Assembly (NCBI GenBank): GCA_933822405.4
Contig: CAKOGP040002313.1
Span: forward strand, 549,364 to 613,363
Reading direction: 5' to 3'
Origin: Cylindrotheca closterium
Lineage: Eukaryota; Bacillariophyta; Bacillariophyceae; Bacillariales; Bacillariaceae
DNA length: 64,000 bases
The notes below the pieces were generated by a model, which was given only the letters and a program-made list of their open reading frames with translations, had not been told where the DNA came from and searched no databases. Positions 40,524-51,869 of the stretch are shown piece after piece; the stretch's first letter is position 1, and each line of letters starts with the position of its first letter. A program made the position numbers and the translations under genes.

Positions 40524-42219
40524 ATGATGAGACGAAGGATAGGCTTGATAACATGTATAATAGGTTGTGCAGCAGTGCAAGGCGCAGACCTGAGACCGAA
40601 GCCACAATTTGTTCCGAGTATATCACAAGCTCACGCAGCGAAGATCCAAAAACACAAATATGAGACCATCCAAGCAAATATAGTCCCTTCTAGTCTAAAC
40701 AACAGCGCCGTCAGTGACAATGCGGACAGTATTGAGTCAATCGAAACATCGCCTTCCAAAACTTCCAATCAGAATCGGTGGTTCCAGATAACTGACTTGG
40801 ATAGACAAATATTATCTACAACATTGCCTCTTTCGGCAATTTTTGCGATCATGCCGTTGGCAAGTGCGATCAGTCTTTTCTGGGTGAATCGTCTCGGAAA
40901 CACCCTATCAGTAGCAGGTCAAGCTGCTGCCAACCAGGTGTACTCTTCAGCATTCTGGTTGTTTTCTTTCCTTCCAAGCGTAACCGCGACCCTTGTTTCC
41001 AAGGCACATGCTAATGGGGATCTACAAGCTACACAAGACGCCGTATGTCAGGCATTTCTTCTTGCATTACTCATAAGCGTGTTTGGCGCATCTTTCATGT
41101 TCTTCTTCCCCAATAAAGCGTTGGCGTCTATATTAAAACGTAAGTCTGAAGAGCTTCTTGTCGGATTGGTTCAGCCCTCTTTGGATGTTAACCTTTTTTC
41201 TCATTTGCTCTTGAAAAGCCGATTCGCCTACCCTAGAAATTGCTAGACCGTATCTGAAAATAAGGGCGTTTTCTTTTGCACCGATGTTGATATCATTTGT
41301 TGGCTTTTCTGCATTTCGGGGAACGATGGATGTTCAGACGTCAGTCAAAGTTACATTGGCTGCAAATCTTGTCACAATGCTATTGGAGCCAATTTTGTTG
41401 CATGTTCTGAAGATCGGAATACGGGGAGCTGCATTCGCTAGCCTATGCGGTGAGATAGTATCGGCCTCGGTTTACTTGAAACTATTGACGAAGCGAAGGT
41501 TTCTGGCATGGAAGAATGTGTTCAGAATACCTTCATGGGCGTCGGTCGCACCACTTATAAAGGGCGGAATATCCTTGCAGCTCCGAAGTTTTTGTATGAA
41601 TTTCACATTTCTGATGGTTGCACGGGTCATTCAATCCCTTGACGATACCGGAGTTTCCGCATCAGCACACGCCCTTGCTGCCCAAACATTCCAATTGGGA
41701 GGAATAGTGCTTGGTGCATTAGGAATGGCGTCACAGACGATGGTACCAAAAGCACTAGCGGCCACAACAACGAATGAAGACGGTTCGCTATCGTCTTCCA
41801 ATGAGGCTAAACCATTGATCCGAAGATTGCTGATGTGGGGATCTAGTCTTGGATTCGTCATTGGATTGGCCCAACTGGCTTTCCTTCCTGCAATTTTGAA
41901 GTCGAGTCCATTGGCTGAAGTCAGAGAAGCTGCTCGAGTCCCTGCATTAATTGCTATTTCATTCCAAGGAGTGAACGGCATTGTCAGTGTTGGCGAGGGC
42001 ATCATGATGGGCAGCGGACATTTTACATGGCTGTCAATCAATATCGCCTTGGCAGCTCTTGGATACCTAGCAACACTTCGGGTCTTTCCAAAACGTTTCG
42101 GTCTCGCAGGGGTATGGGTTTGTCTATCATGCTTTACATCGATTCGGTTAATTGGCGTACTAGTTCACCTCTATGTTCGCAGTCCGAAGGAGGAAAGAGC
42201 AAGAAACAATCTATCATAG
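40524..42219 (+). CDS. MATE-family transporter with N-terminal leader
   Basis: Two exons, 40524-41139 and 41219-42219, 538 aa. Start at the tandem ATGs (MMRRRIGLITCIIGCAAVQG), a signal-peptide-like sequence. After a polar linker come about 11-12 membrane helices with MATE features: ILSTTLPLSAIFAIMPLASA, FWVNRLGN, AAANQVYSSAFWLFSFLPSV, VGFSAFRGTMDVQTSVKVTL, GGISLQLRSFCMNFTFLMVA, AHALAAQTFQLGGIVLGALG, and SVGEGIMMGSG. The DRG-type variant FSAFRGTMDVQT resembles plant plastid EDS5-like and related eukaryotic MATEs, which export organic acids or phenolics by H+/Na+ antiport. The leader suggests endomembrane or plastid-envelope location. Substrate unknown. Confidence 0.9.
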
Positions 42220-42412
42220 TCGAGCAACTGATCTAACTCCTACTTTTACGATTATACGAAGCGCTACATTCGCGAAGCAAGCTGCATTCCGAGCATACTA
42301 TTTCTTACATTGAAAGGAGATCAAGTTTATAATATCTTACGATAACTTCTTTCTCAACCCTCTTGTGATCTGGTGAGCACAGAAGCTATTTGCTCGTCAC
42401 GAATGGACTTTG

Positions 42413-43513
42413 CTATTCATAGATCGGGCAAAATGTACCCATTCCAGCCTCGCAGAACACTCCAGGATCATTGTATCGGCAATTTTTGTTCAGGCTATCG
42501 ACCTCCTTCATATCTGCCTCGTCCAATTCAAAGTCTAGCACGTCTCGATTTTCCTTCATGCGACCCTCATTGGACGTCTTCGTCAATGGAAAAGTGTTCC
42601 GCTGCAAGGCCCATCGGACCAGCACCTGGGCTGGTGATTTCTGCTTTGCTGCAGCGATCTTAGTGATGACGGGATTCTCCATCAAAACATCTTCTTTTGT
42701 CGCCATGTTGAGCTCCAAGTATGACGAGGCTCCAAAAGTAGAGAAGGCGGTTACATTCATCCCGGCTTCGTGCGCAAATCGGATAAGTTTTTGCTGAGAG
42801 TTCTGCGGATGAAGTTCAATCTGAAGGGTTGATGGTGGAATACGACAAGTACTCAGAATTTGCCGAATGAGTTGCGTCGAAAAGTTGCATACCCCAATAG
42901 TCTTGACAAGTTTTTTGTCGACTTGGTCTTCCAATGCCTTCCACGTTGCACACATATCGTTGTTAACCAAGACCATCTTGCCATCCATGTTTGTCCATTC
43001 AGGTGGATACTTTGATTCAAATGGAACAAACTCCATCGAAATGGGAAAGTGAATCAGATATTCGTCCAAGTAGGAGAGCTTCAAGTCCTTTAGAGTTTTC
43101 TCTAATGCTAGAGGTACGTGCTCAGGTTTGTGGTAAGTGTTCCTTTGGTTTGTCGAACGATCAGTCAATGTTTAGAATTCGAGACGTCAGTTCTTTTTTT
43201 TTTCTTACCATAGTTTGCTGGTCACAAAAAGATCTTCTCTCTTACACAATCCATCGGTAATCGCTTTGGAAATCCCCTGGCCGACTTCCTCCTCATTTGC
43301 ATAATCACAGGCANNNNNNNNNNNNNNNTATCCAGCGCTGATCGCTTTGTAACTGATTTGTCGAGACAGTCGGCAATGGCTATTTGTGAGAAACGTACCG
43401 GCAAATACACCATGGTTCTGTTCTTACCAAACGTCGGCGCAGATATTCTTTGGAACTTTCCAGAAACCGAAAATCAGAGGGTCAGCGGGGAGTTTAGGCT
43501 TCATCGTTCCCAT
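42413..43513 (-). CDS. Aldo-keto reductase (AKR, TIM barrel)
   Basis: Three exons: 43513-43428, 43352-43209 and 43142-42413, 319 aa. A 15-N gap (43314-43328) lies inside exon 2. Joining the exons gives [20 protein letters not shown], then AGY, the gap, and [24 protein letters not shown] and DEYLIHFP. This is the AKR pattern with catalytic Tyr (DYANE), Lys (SKLWN) and His (LIHFP) visible; the catalytic Asp falls in the gap, which is exactly long enough for the missing residues. The C-terminus has [11 protein letters not shown], the NADP-binding loop. Likely reduces sugars or other carbonyls to polyols (xylose/mannose-6-phosphate reductase-like). Divergent from the Gfo/Idh gene. Confidence 0.92.
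43314..43328. other. Assembly gap (15 N) inside AKR exon 2
   Basis: Short N run. Flanking reading frame is preserved if 15 nt is the true length. Confidence 0.99.
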
Positions 43514-43692
43514 GGATAGTCAATGAGAATTTGATGGAACGTGAATGTGGTGTCAAAACGTGCGAACACTGTCAAAGCGCGAGCGAACACTCTCCGAGAA
43601 TAACGGTAAAGATACGGTATTTTAAATTAAAAAATACTGTACCCGTAATAGAAATTGTGCAGTACATGCAGTACAGTACCTCCTTGGTACAC

Positions 43693-43704
43693 GTACACGT
43701 GTAC
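43693..43704. promoter_or_regulatory. Palindrome GTACACGTGTAC between AKR and Gfo/Idh genes
   Basis: Exact 12-bp palindrome with CACGTG core, 180 bp upstream of the AKR start and 137 bp upstream of the Gfo/Idh start, in the middle of a 327-bp divergent intergenic region rich in GTAC words. It is a candidate shared bHLH/bZIP site for both oxidoreductases. Confidence 0.45.
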
Positions 43705-43840
43705 GGGTACCACCAAGCTCAAAACTGCAATTCCCTTGACATCTTTTAGGATTTTTCGTGACATCAATCATTTCAATTTCTTTCACACCAACCCACCATA
43801 AATTCTGTGAAAGCAACTAAACCTTTGAAAGTATTTAGTA

Positions 43841-45318
43841 ATGGCTCCAAACATCCACCATACACCACTAGTTCCAACCACCATTGAGGACAATCGAATA
43901 CGATGTGCAATCTTGGGGACAGGAATGGTAAATTCGTTCATGATGGTTCCGGTTTGATGGTGAAACATCTTACTCACATTTTGCCGGTTCTCTGATCGCA
44001 AATTATCATGCAGATGGGGCAAGAGCACATCAGTTACATATTGGGATACTCTGATGAAGTTCGTCTCGACTTTCTTTGCGACCCTTTCGAGAAATCATTG
44101 ACAGAGGCAAGACGATTGATCATGGATAGCCCGTATCACGAACCAAAGTATCTGTCGAATGAGGAAGAACTCCTAGCAAGCGCCGGAGAGATTGACCTCC
44201 TTGTCATTGCATCACCAAATTATATGCATACACCTACGTTATTGAGATGGGGCGTTTATAACATCACGATTCTATGTGAGAAGCCGGTATCAGTTTCCCA
44301 GGACCAGCATGACGAATTGATTGCGGCATCCAAGCTTCCCGAATGGTCGGCTCGCTTGTGGATTGCCATGGAGTATCGCTACATTCCTGCAATTGCCAAG
44401 CTCTTGTCTTTGTTGCCTGAGATCGGAGAGCTCAAAATGGTGACTATTCGTGAGAACCGATACCCCTTTCTCCATAAGGTAAGCACACATACCTTTTGAT
44501 GGACTCCGCCACACTTTCACATTATCAGCAGTCCCATCTCAATATTTTCCGTTTTGGAAGATCGGGGAATGGAACCGTGATCGATCAAAAACAGGGGATA
44601 CTTTGGTCGAGAAATGTTGCCATTTCTTTGACTTGTTCCGGCTAATCACCAGGAAAGAAGTGGACCTATCAAAGGTCCGGGCCTTGGCTCAGAGAGGTAT
44701 CAACTATGGCCACGAAAACAACCAATTCGATGTTCCCATTCTGGATTCCGCATACGTTACAATGCCATTTCGTGCTGAAGATGGACGTTGCAACACCGTT
44801 GGCTGCCTTGAGCTATGTATGTTTGCAGAAGGTTCTCGTCACCAAGAGGAGATCATTGTGACTGGTAGCAAGGTAAGAAGGTCTAGGGAACGATATGTGA
44901 TATTTCATATGATAGAAAGATTGATCCATACCTCCACTCTTCTCGTTCTTTACAGGGGCGATTGGAAGCCTACCTTCCAGAAAACAAGGTTTTCATGTAT
45001 CGAAGACCAACAATGGAAGAGTGGCAAGACAGAAGTATCCCACCACCCAAGTCGTGCATTCGTGAACAGGTCTTTGACTGCTCCAACGTCAAGGATATCC
45101 ATGGGATTGCTGAGGATATTCCAACACATGGTGGATACCATTATTGTAGCACAGCTGTGGAGTGGTACTACCTCTTGGCAGCGGTGCAAAAGTATAAAGA
45201 TGGTTCAAAGTTCCAACCACATGTCTCGCTTTCAGATGGGTTGAAGGCTGTGGAGATTGGAATCCAAGCGACTTCAACACTCGCTGATGGTATGGTGAGT
45301 GACTGCCGCGATATTTAG
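43841..45318 (+). CDS. Gfo/Idh/MocA-family NAD(P)-dependent oxidoreductase
   Basis: Four exons: 43841-43927, 44014-44478, 44561-44872 and 44956-45318, 408 aa. The Rossmann start RIRCAILGTGMMGQEHISYI is split by the first intron exactly at GTGM. Then come LLVIASPNYMHTPTL, the family signature CEKPVSVSQDQHDEL with EKP, MEYRYIPAIAKL, WNRDRSKTGDTLVEKCCHFF (the GG/GD-TLVEK-CCHFFDL substrate-domain motif) and HGGYHYCSTAVEWYYLLAAV. Closest in flavour to myo-inositol 2-dehydrogenase-like or glucose-fructose oxidoreductase-like proteins. The third exon uses a TTTGGAAG acceptor, the only one nearby that keeps frame. No signal peptide, so cytosolic. Probably sugar or inositol metabolism. Confidence 0.92.
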
Positions 45319-45395
45319 ATAGTTAGTATAATAGTAGTAAGAGGAGCCAAAACAGGAAGGTTCTATTTTTAAAAGTTCAAAACCAATCTTGTCAT

Positions 45396-46196
45396 TCATC
45401 GTTTAGCGGTAGATGCTTGTTCCAGTCGATACTCCAAGTCCTCGTCGGTTATAAACTGTTCCTTCCACTTTTTGTAATGTGCCGTCTTTTTCCAAACGTA
45501 GTAAAAGTCAATGACTTCTTGAGTCGTCTTGGTCTTAATTTCCTGACTAATCAAATGAAACTCCTTGCCATAATGCAGCATGGCACCCTCAAACAAGGCT
45601 ACTTCGTAGGGACTCCACTTTTCAATCACGGCAGGCCGCCGCAAGGGGCTCTTGATAAAGGCCAAGACGGATATGTATTCGAGTGGGTACTCCCGCATGT
45701 TGTGGTTGTAGCCGTAGGGTCCAAATTTGGTTCCTGGATACATTAGCTTTGCCACAGCACCCACATAATCTTCGGCCATCTGATGTGTTCTCCACCTGCC
45801 CCCATTTTCCATTATCGATCGTTGGTGTGCCAGACTTTCTTCCGACTCAAAGGCGTTGGGACAAGAAGCAGCCTTGCTGCCATTCATTTGAGAGTCATCG
45901 GCAGAGGCAACGACTGGCTTGGGTTTCGAATCATCCATACTCGAATGTGGCTTACTTCCATTATCTGTTTCATCCACTTCACCGCCTGGGGCAGCAGGAA
46001 CTTCTGATACTGACTCAAGATCGAGCTTGGTACGCTTTGCTCCATTGCCCTCCTCATCATCCACGTTGTCGCTACAATCCGTCTCGAGAGATCGCTTTGC
46101 GACGGAAGGCCGCGCCTCTGCTGGCGACGCTTCGTTCAAGCCGTGATCAAGGGACCCGTTCCCTAGTGCTGCCTCGGGAATATTTTCAGCATCCAT
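45396..46196 (-). CDS. SANT/Myb-domain protein (MIER/RCOR-like chromatin factor)
   Basis: Single exon, 266 aa from ATG 46196 (MDAENIPEAALG). The N-terminal 115 residues are acidic and disordered with a nuclear-localisation-like KRTK. The C-terminal half contains a SANT domain: KWSPYEVALFEGAMLHYGKE, FHLISQEIKTKTTQEVIDFY, YVWKKTAHYKKWK. This is the SANT form seen in MIER, MTA and CoREST (W...E...F..A...YGK.F..I......K....V..FYY.WK.T..Y..W), which contacts histone deacetylases. No clear ELM2 domain is visible upstream. A role in HDAC co-repressor complexes is inferred from the SANT type. Confidence 0.85.
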   Translation of the reverse strand: MDAENIPEAALGNGSLDHGLNEASPAEARPSVAKRSLETDCSDNVDDEEGNGAKRTKLDLESVSEVPAAPGGEVDETDNGSKPHSSMDDSKPKPVVASADDSQMNGSKAASCPNAFESEESLAHQRSIMENGGRWRTHQMAEDYVGAVAKLMYPGTKFGPYGYNHNMREYPLEYISVLAFIKSPLRRPAVIEKWSPYEVALFEGAMLHYGKEFHLISQEIKTKTTQEVIDFYYVWKKTAHYKKWKEQFITDEDLEYRLEQASTAKR

Positions 46197-46476
46197 GGTT
46201 GGAAGAAAGCAAAAGTTCACCGTTGTTGTCAGTCAACAATATGATCAGAACGGCGAGTGGACTTTCGTCTTCATTTTTTCAGTGGGGGAGGGGCAACTTT
46301 CACTCTTCGAACCTCCCCATAAAAGGAAACGGCCAACCTCCGCAAAATAACGGTTACACATGAATTTTTCTCTGCACGAACAACGACATGGAAAATAGAA
46401 GTGAACTTGAGTGTGGAGTGGAGCAACAGTGACATTGAAAGGTTCAGAAAGTTAAGACCACGCGCACAAATCAACC

Positions 46477-47707
46477 ATGAGCAATTCAGGACCTTCTTTC
46501 GACATTGACGACAGCGGATATTCGAGTCAGCAGTATCAACATCTTCAAAGATCGTACACTGAGGAGTCCATGGATTACAGTTCCGCGGTCGGTTCGGATG
46601 CCTATTACACAAATGATGGCGCCAATTCTTCAGTGACTGGAGGTCCTGGAGCCCATGCATCATATCAAGAAGATGCCACTGAAACTGTTCACGAAGCATT
46701 TTTGGCGTTACTATATTTGCTATCCAATCCTGATGAATTTAAGAAAGCATTGCACACACATCCACCTAGAGGAGCGACGACGCTGTCGGAGTGGAATGCC
46801 GAGTATGAAGAGGACGACGAATCAGTGATTACATCTGCGACTGCTACTATACCCTTACCCTTTGTAGTATTTGCTGATGATGCAGAAGTGGTCCTACCTC
46901 AGGCACACACTGCTTCTCAATTATTTGGCATTGAACGAGTGGAAGGAATTGAATTGGAGGCAGCTGCTGGTATCCCTGCGTTGTCACAACTCTTTCTGAG
47001 ATGGTTGGCGCTCATGCCTAATGGCGACCATTTGAATGTTATTGATCCACCTGGTTTGACTGTCATGAGAATTGCTGGTGGACGGTATCGTGTGACGGCT
47101 GCTCACCGTTGTGTTTGGACGTGGATGAATGAGTTTGCGAGTCTGTTGGAAGAGCATCCTGGTATATTCGGTGAGGAAGATCAGGAAAAGAAGACACCTC
47201 CACTTCAAGTTGGTGATCTTGTGTCCTTGACGATCATTGATGTTTTTGAAACTGACAATCAAGGCAAACTCCTTTCATGTAAGTAACTGTTGCACCAAGG
47301 TGGTGTACGTCTCGACTCCTCAAGGTAGCTCACACCTGTCAATTTGTATAGATTGCCCCACATTTGACAACAGAGCGGTAATAAAAACCAATCACGCTAC
47401 TGAGACTATAAAGAAATCTTCCACTCGGTTTTTCTCTATGATTGGAAAGGCACAAAAATATGTAGCAAAGTCAAAAGTTAACGAGAGAGCATCAGCACAG
47501 CTGGAACGAATTGGAATTATGCAGCAAGCCAACAGTTTTGCAGAAAATGTCAAGTCAAAGGTTGGTGAAGCTGTTACTCAATATAGCGGTTCAGCATCTC
47601 CTGGTGCACGTCCACCAGCTAATAGGAAGCAAGAGGACATCAAAGATCTGCAAGGATTTCAACAGGCGATATCAGCTGCTGAACAAGCGGCAACGGCACC
47701 ACGATAG
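46477..47707 (+). CDS. Conserved hypothetical protein, 385 aa
   Basis: Two exons, 46477-47278 and 47352-47707. The N-terminus is Ser/Tyr-rich and disordered. The middle is an ordered domain: HEAFLALLYLLSNPDEFKKA, IPLPFVVFADDAEVVLPQAH, IPALSQLFLRWLALMPNG, VMRIAGGRYRVTAAHRCVWT. The C-terminal part is helical and Ala/Lys-rich (STRFFSMIGKAQKYVAKSKV ... ENVKSKVGEAVTQY). No catalytic signature, signal peptide or membrane segment. I do not recognise the family. It faces the SANT gene divergently (281 bp between starts). Confidence 0.78.
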
Positions 47708-47806
47708 ACTGAAGCACGAAGATTTTAAAGTTGTAATTTGCTAATGAAATACAGAGTTTTATTTGTTCCTAAGAAGTTTCCTTTACAGCACAATGGGCGA
47801 ACTTAG

Positions 47807-50800
47807 CTATTGCAAAGGTGGAAAATCTTCGTTTGTGAAGCCGGCGATGTCAATCTCTGCGTCCATTGACTCAACTGGTGAAGAGTCAGCTTTGGAGTCA
47901 CCGTCGACGGCCATGTCATCCTCATCATCTGCCACAACGCCAAAGGTAGATACATTGCTAGAGAGGTCGCTTTCATCGTTCCCCATTGCGTTGGTAGGTT
48001 CGCCCTCTATCGCGGCTGGAGCAGGGGGTAATGGTGGGATAGCTTCTGGTGTTGGAAAGGCAACATTTCGTTCAAAAGGAACATCTTGTCTTCTGTAATA
48101 CAAAACATAGGCTGCCTCCGAGAGCACCTCCTTTTCTTCTGCCTTGGTCATACGGGTATCGTCGTAGTAGTTCCATGAGCCATCTTCGTCCAGGATGTGA
48201 GCTGTGTAATGACCTCCGCCCAAACCACCGTAGTGATTACTGACTCCATAGCAATCGTATATTGGTTTTCCTTCTTCTGTATAACTTGAAACCAGCTTAG
48301 TCAAATCAAGTCCTCTCAAGGGGAAGTCAATGAAGGACGTGATTTTATCTCGACGGTGTGTTCTGGCAGAATAATGAAATCTTTTCAAGTGAATGATGAG
48401 TATTGGCGGTGCTCGGTAAAGGTGAAATTGCTTCCATGCGCGGACATGTTGCTGGCATTGATTGCAATACCACATCTCAGTTTCCTCCAGTTGTTCCATT
48501 TGACAGTACTTTTCTATACAGTCCAAAACATTTGTTACAGCTTTCTCTTCTTTTTTCCCATCTTCCTCTGTTGTACTTTCTTCTACGTTTTCGTACTCGA
48601 CTTCATCAAAGCATCGGTCGCACAAATCACCAGGCCATTCCAATGTGACGTTTCCTAGTGGTCCCAAGATATCTGCCACATAAGCCATTTCTGCATCATC
48701 ATTTGGATCGGCCATAGTGCCTTCTCCATCGTGCGTCTTTTCAAGCATTCCGAGCTGCTTGGAGTTGTAGGTCGTCCTTGTGCCGCCGTAGCTGGTGCCG
48801 TCCTTCCGATCAAAGGACAAGGGGACTTGTCGCATAATAGAGAGCTCAGGAGATCCAAAGACGTGGTCGCCATTCATGGGCCTACTTTTGTCCTCCAAGG
48901 TATCAGCCGATCCTGCCGAGTTATTCGCCCGATCCTTCAAATCTGATTGTAGCGATCTCGAGAGTCGCTTCGCCAGTTCTTTTCGAAGACCGTAAACTGT
49001 CATCGTTGAAGGAATGCGGAGGGCTATAGGCGTTGCAAGCTTTGTGCTCGAAGAGTATGCAGTCTTGTGCTTCCTCATCGAAATTTGAATTGTAATACCA
49101 TCGCTGTATAAGTTCTTCTTGTCAGTTATCAGCTTGAGGATGAGTTGACGAATTTTGTTTGCGCAGAATCCAAGAATTTCTACATCGCGCTGCGTTTTCA
49201 CATTTGTAAATGTAGGAGATGCATCGGTCCGATCAATCAATCCTTGTATCTCTCCTGCATCGGCAGCTGTTTTCCCATCGCCATCGCCATCATTGCCACC
49301 TTCATCCTTCATTTCGTCGTCGTCCTTGACAGCATCAGTCTTCGCCGACGACTCCTCGTGGTCCTCCACTTCTTTCTGACACTGTTCAAGGAATATCTTC
49401 AGTTTGTTGTAAAAATGTAGACGATCTTCGACAGTTCCCCTTTTCTCATTGAACAAAATGTACACCGTGTGCGAGACCTTCACATACTTCTCGATTTCGC
49501 TCTGCCAGTGATCGTTTTTGTTTAAGCTTGTCAGAGTCTCGACATCCAAATTGACCCGACTTCTATCGCTCACTTTGGAAAGACTTTTCTCAACGTCGTC
49601 TGGCGCATCTGATCTCTTCTTTGATTCTATAGAAATCTCATTTTGCGGATCCAATTCGAAAATGAATGTTGTGTCCGTCTCTCGGATCCTGTCGAGATCC
49701 GAGTCCAATTGGTACCAGCTGAAAATTTCATGTGACCAGACATCCACGGCTACGAAATCATGAAGAGGAATGGGATCACTCCGGACTCCCAATGCGATTA
49801 GCTCGTCGTTTAGCATTGAAAATACTTTGCCCATAGCTGCAGTCTTCGGCACGGTAAGCTCGAAATTTCTTGGTTTTTCATTTGGTTCTAGTGGAACGAA
49901 AGTGATCTTGAGCTGCCGATCAGTTTCACCGGGGATTGGGACGGAAAGGTACATGAACGGATCAAAGGTTGTTGACACACGATCACAATTGGCCGTGCAA
50001 CACTCCAGGCGGCTTTTCACTTGGCCCATGAAATTCTCCAGGACTCGGCTATCTTCTCTTTTCAAGTGAAGCTCCCAAGCTTTATTCGCCGCATCATCAT
50101 CGGATTCATCCTTAACCTTCTCTGGTTTCTCAATGTATGGCTTTTTCGTTACCCGATTTGTGTCTTCGTGAAGCGCGTCCAGGAGATAGGTTGCAAACTC
50201 TTGGGAGTCATGTTGATCATATCCCATGAATTGCTCTGCGTGTCTCCCGACGCATTGTTTGAATTGTCGAGGGTAGACCGCTGAGAGCGAACTTGAAGTA
50301 ACGACACCGTGTCGTCTGATTGGAATACCCCACATCTCACGAACAAGGTTGGCGAACTCCGAGGCTAGTTCTCCACCAGTACCCAATGGGTTGTCTTTGT
50401 TGAGGTCTGCTTGATACTCTCCAGAGAGGAAATAATGCAGGAGCGGTTCTGTGTGTGCAAGGCATTGCAGAGTAGAATTCATGAAACAGGTATTGCCTAT
50501 GTTTCCAAGTCCCGATGCGTGTCGCTTTCGCCCCGCCATCGGTTGACTATCGGTCTCCATGTCCTGGTCGTTCGAGTCTTCTGGTTCATTTGCACTCTTT
50601 CCATTCTTGGATTTCGAGGTTGAGTTAAATGGAATGATTGCTCCCGGATTAGAAGTCGTCACGTTGGGCATTCTTGAAGCATTTCCATTCGTTCCTTCAC
50701 TAATGATCGCAACTGTGTTGCTCACCTTGCTCGACATTACTTTCTCGTAAGCAAATCTTCCAGAAGGGGGGATTGTAATCAACTTTGGTGTAGTTCCATT

Positions 50801-51442
50801 CGACTCTTCAAGTTTCAATTGAATTTCTAGGGAACCATTGGCAGCATTCGTCACACATGGCCTTTCAAGTTCTAACCCATCAAAGCCAAACTTCTCTTTC
50901 ACCAGCAACCATGCACTTGCACCCAGGAAAAAATAGTCTTTGGTATGTTCAAGTTCACTCATTATTTTGCCTTCCTGGAGATTCTTTGCCATCCTCAGGT
51001 GAAGCTTTTCAAACATTTTCTTCTGCTGATCTTCCGCCGGATCTTCCTCATCACTGGTGACCTCGTGCTCTATGTTCAAGAGTTCTATGTTTTGAATCGA
51101 TCCTATGCTTTCTCTCCAATTTTCATCAACATCATCTTCCGATCGGGCGCCGAACAATCGCCATGCTTTCACAAACCATGACGAAGGTATGATATAGAAC
51201 TTTAGAGAATCCACGTCTGTAGGATTTGACATGGCATTCATGGCATTCCGTACATCGTCATCCTGGTATTAAATAAGTCATTGAAAGATTATTATCAACG
51301 GTCAGATCGATCGATCGTATTAAAACACAATGACTTGACACCTAAACCCCAGACGAATGAATCAACTTACACTAGCTTGTCGAAAGGCTTCCGTAATAGC
51401 CAGGCCATCTGCGCGGTTGTCTGAGACGGCAAATTCGACCAT
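47807..51442 (-). CDS. DUSP-containing ubiquitin-specific protease (USP4/11/15-like)
   Basis: Two exons, 51442-51371 (MVEFAVSDNRADGLAITEAF) and 51262-47807, 1175 aa. N-terminal DUSP domain: LKFYIIPSSWFVKAWRLFGA. A Cys box GLGNIGNTCFMNSTLQCLAH (active Cys about 278) is followed by QHDSQEFATYLLDALHED. A substrate-binding region holds two zinc CxxC pairs (CCTANC; LCDRCF and WYCNQC). The His box is GGLGGGHYTAHILDEDGSWN (about 1043), with YYDDTRMT. The UCH domain is split by a long insert with acidic stretches, like USP4/11/15 and yeast Ubp12. It removes ubiquitin from substrates in nucleus or cytosol; specific substrates cannot be read from sequence. The catalytic triad elements are intact. Confidence 0.95.
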
Positions 51443-51869
51443 TTTCTATTGTCTTGTTGGATTTTGTAGAACCTTTACTAGACGACTACTATTTTCGTCT
51501 TTGTCTAACGTGTTGGTCGTTTCTCTGTTTCGGGGTTGGGGTCTTTTGTTCCTGGCACGAACGACGGACAAACACTGCAGAGCTTATTGTCATGAAAGTA
51601 CCGATAGTTCCAACAAGTCTCGCATACCTAGTAGATTAGAGTACAGTATGTAGTGGTTCTAAGGTTAACGATATATCCTTCTAATTCCAAATTGCCCCAT
51701 GAAAGATGCAATTTCCTAGAGTATAAAACAAAGAGCCAGAGTCAAAGTGACCCCTCCCTCCCTTGTCAAGGATGCCATTGTCCCTCGTTTAGGTCGTCGT
51801 CATGTATTACATCCTCCTCGCCGTGGTCATCGTCCAAGCTCGTGTCATTCTGCCCCCAAGCCAAAGTTA

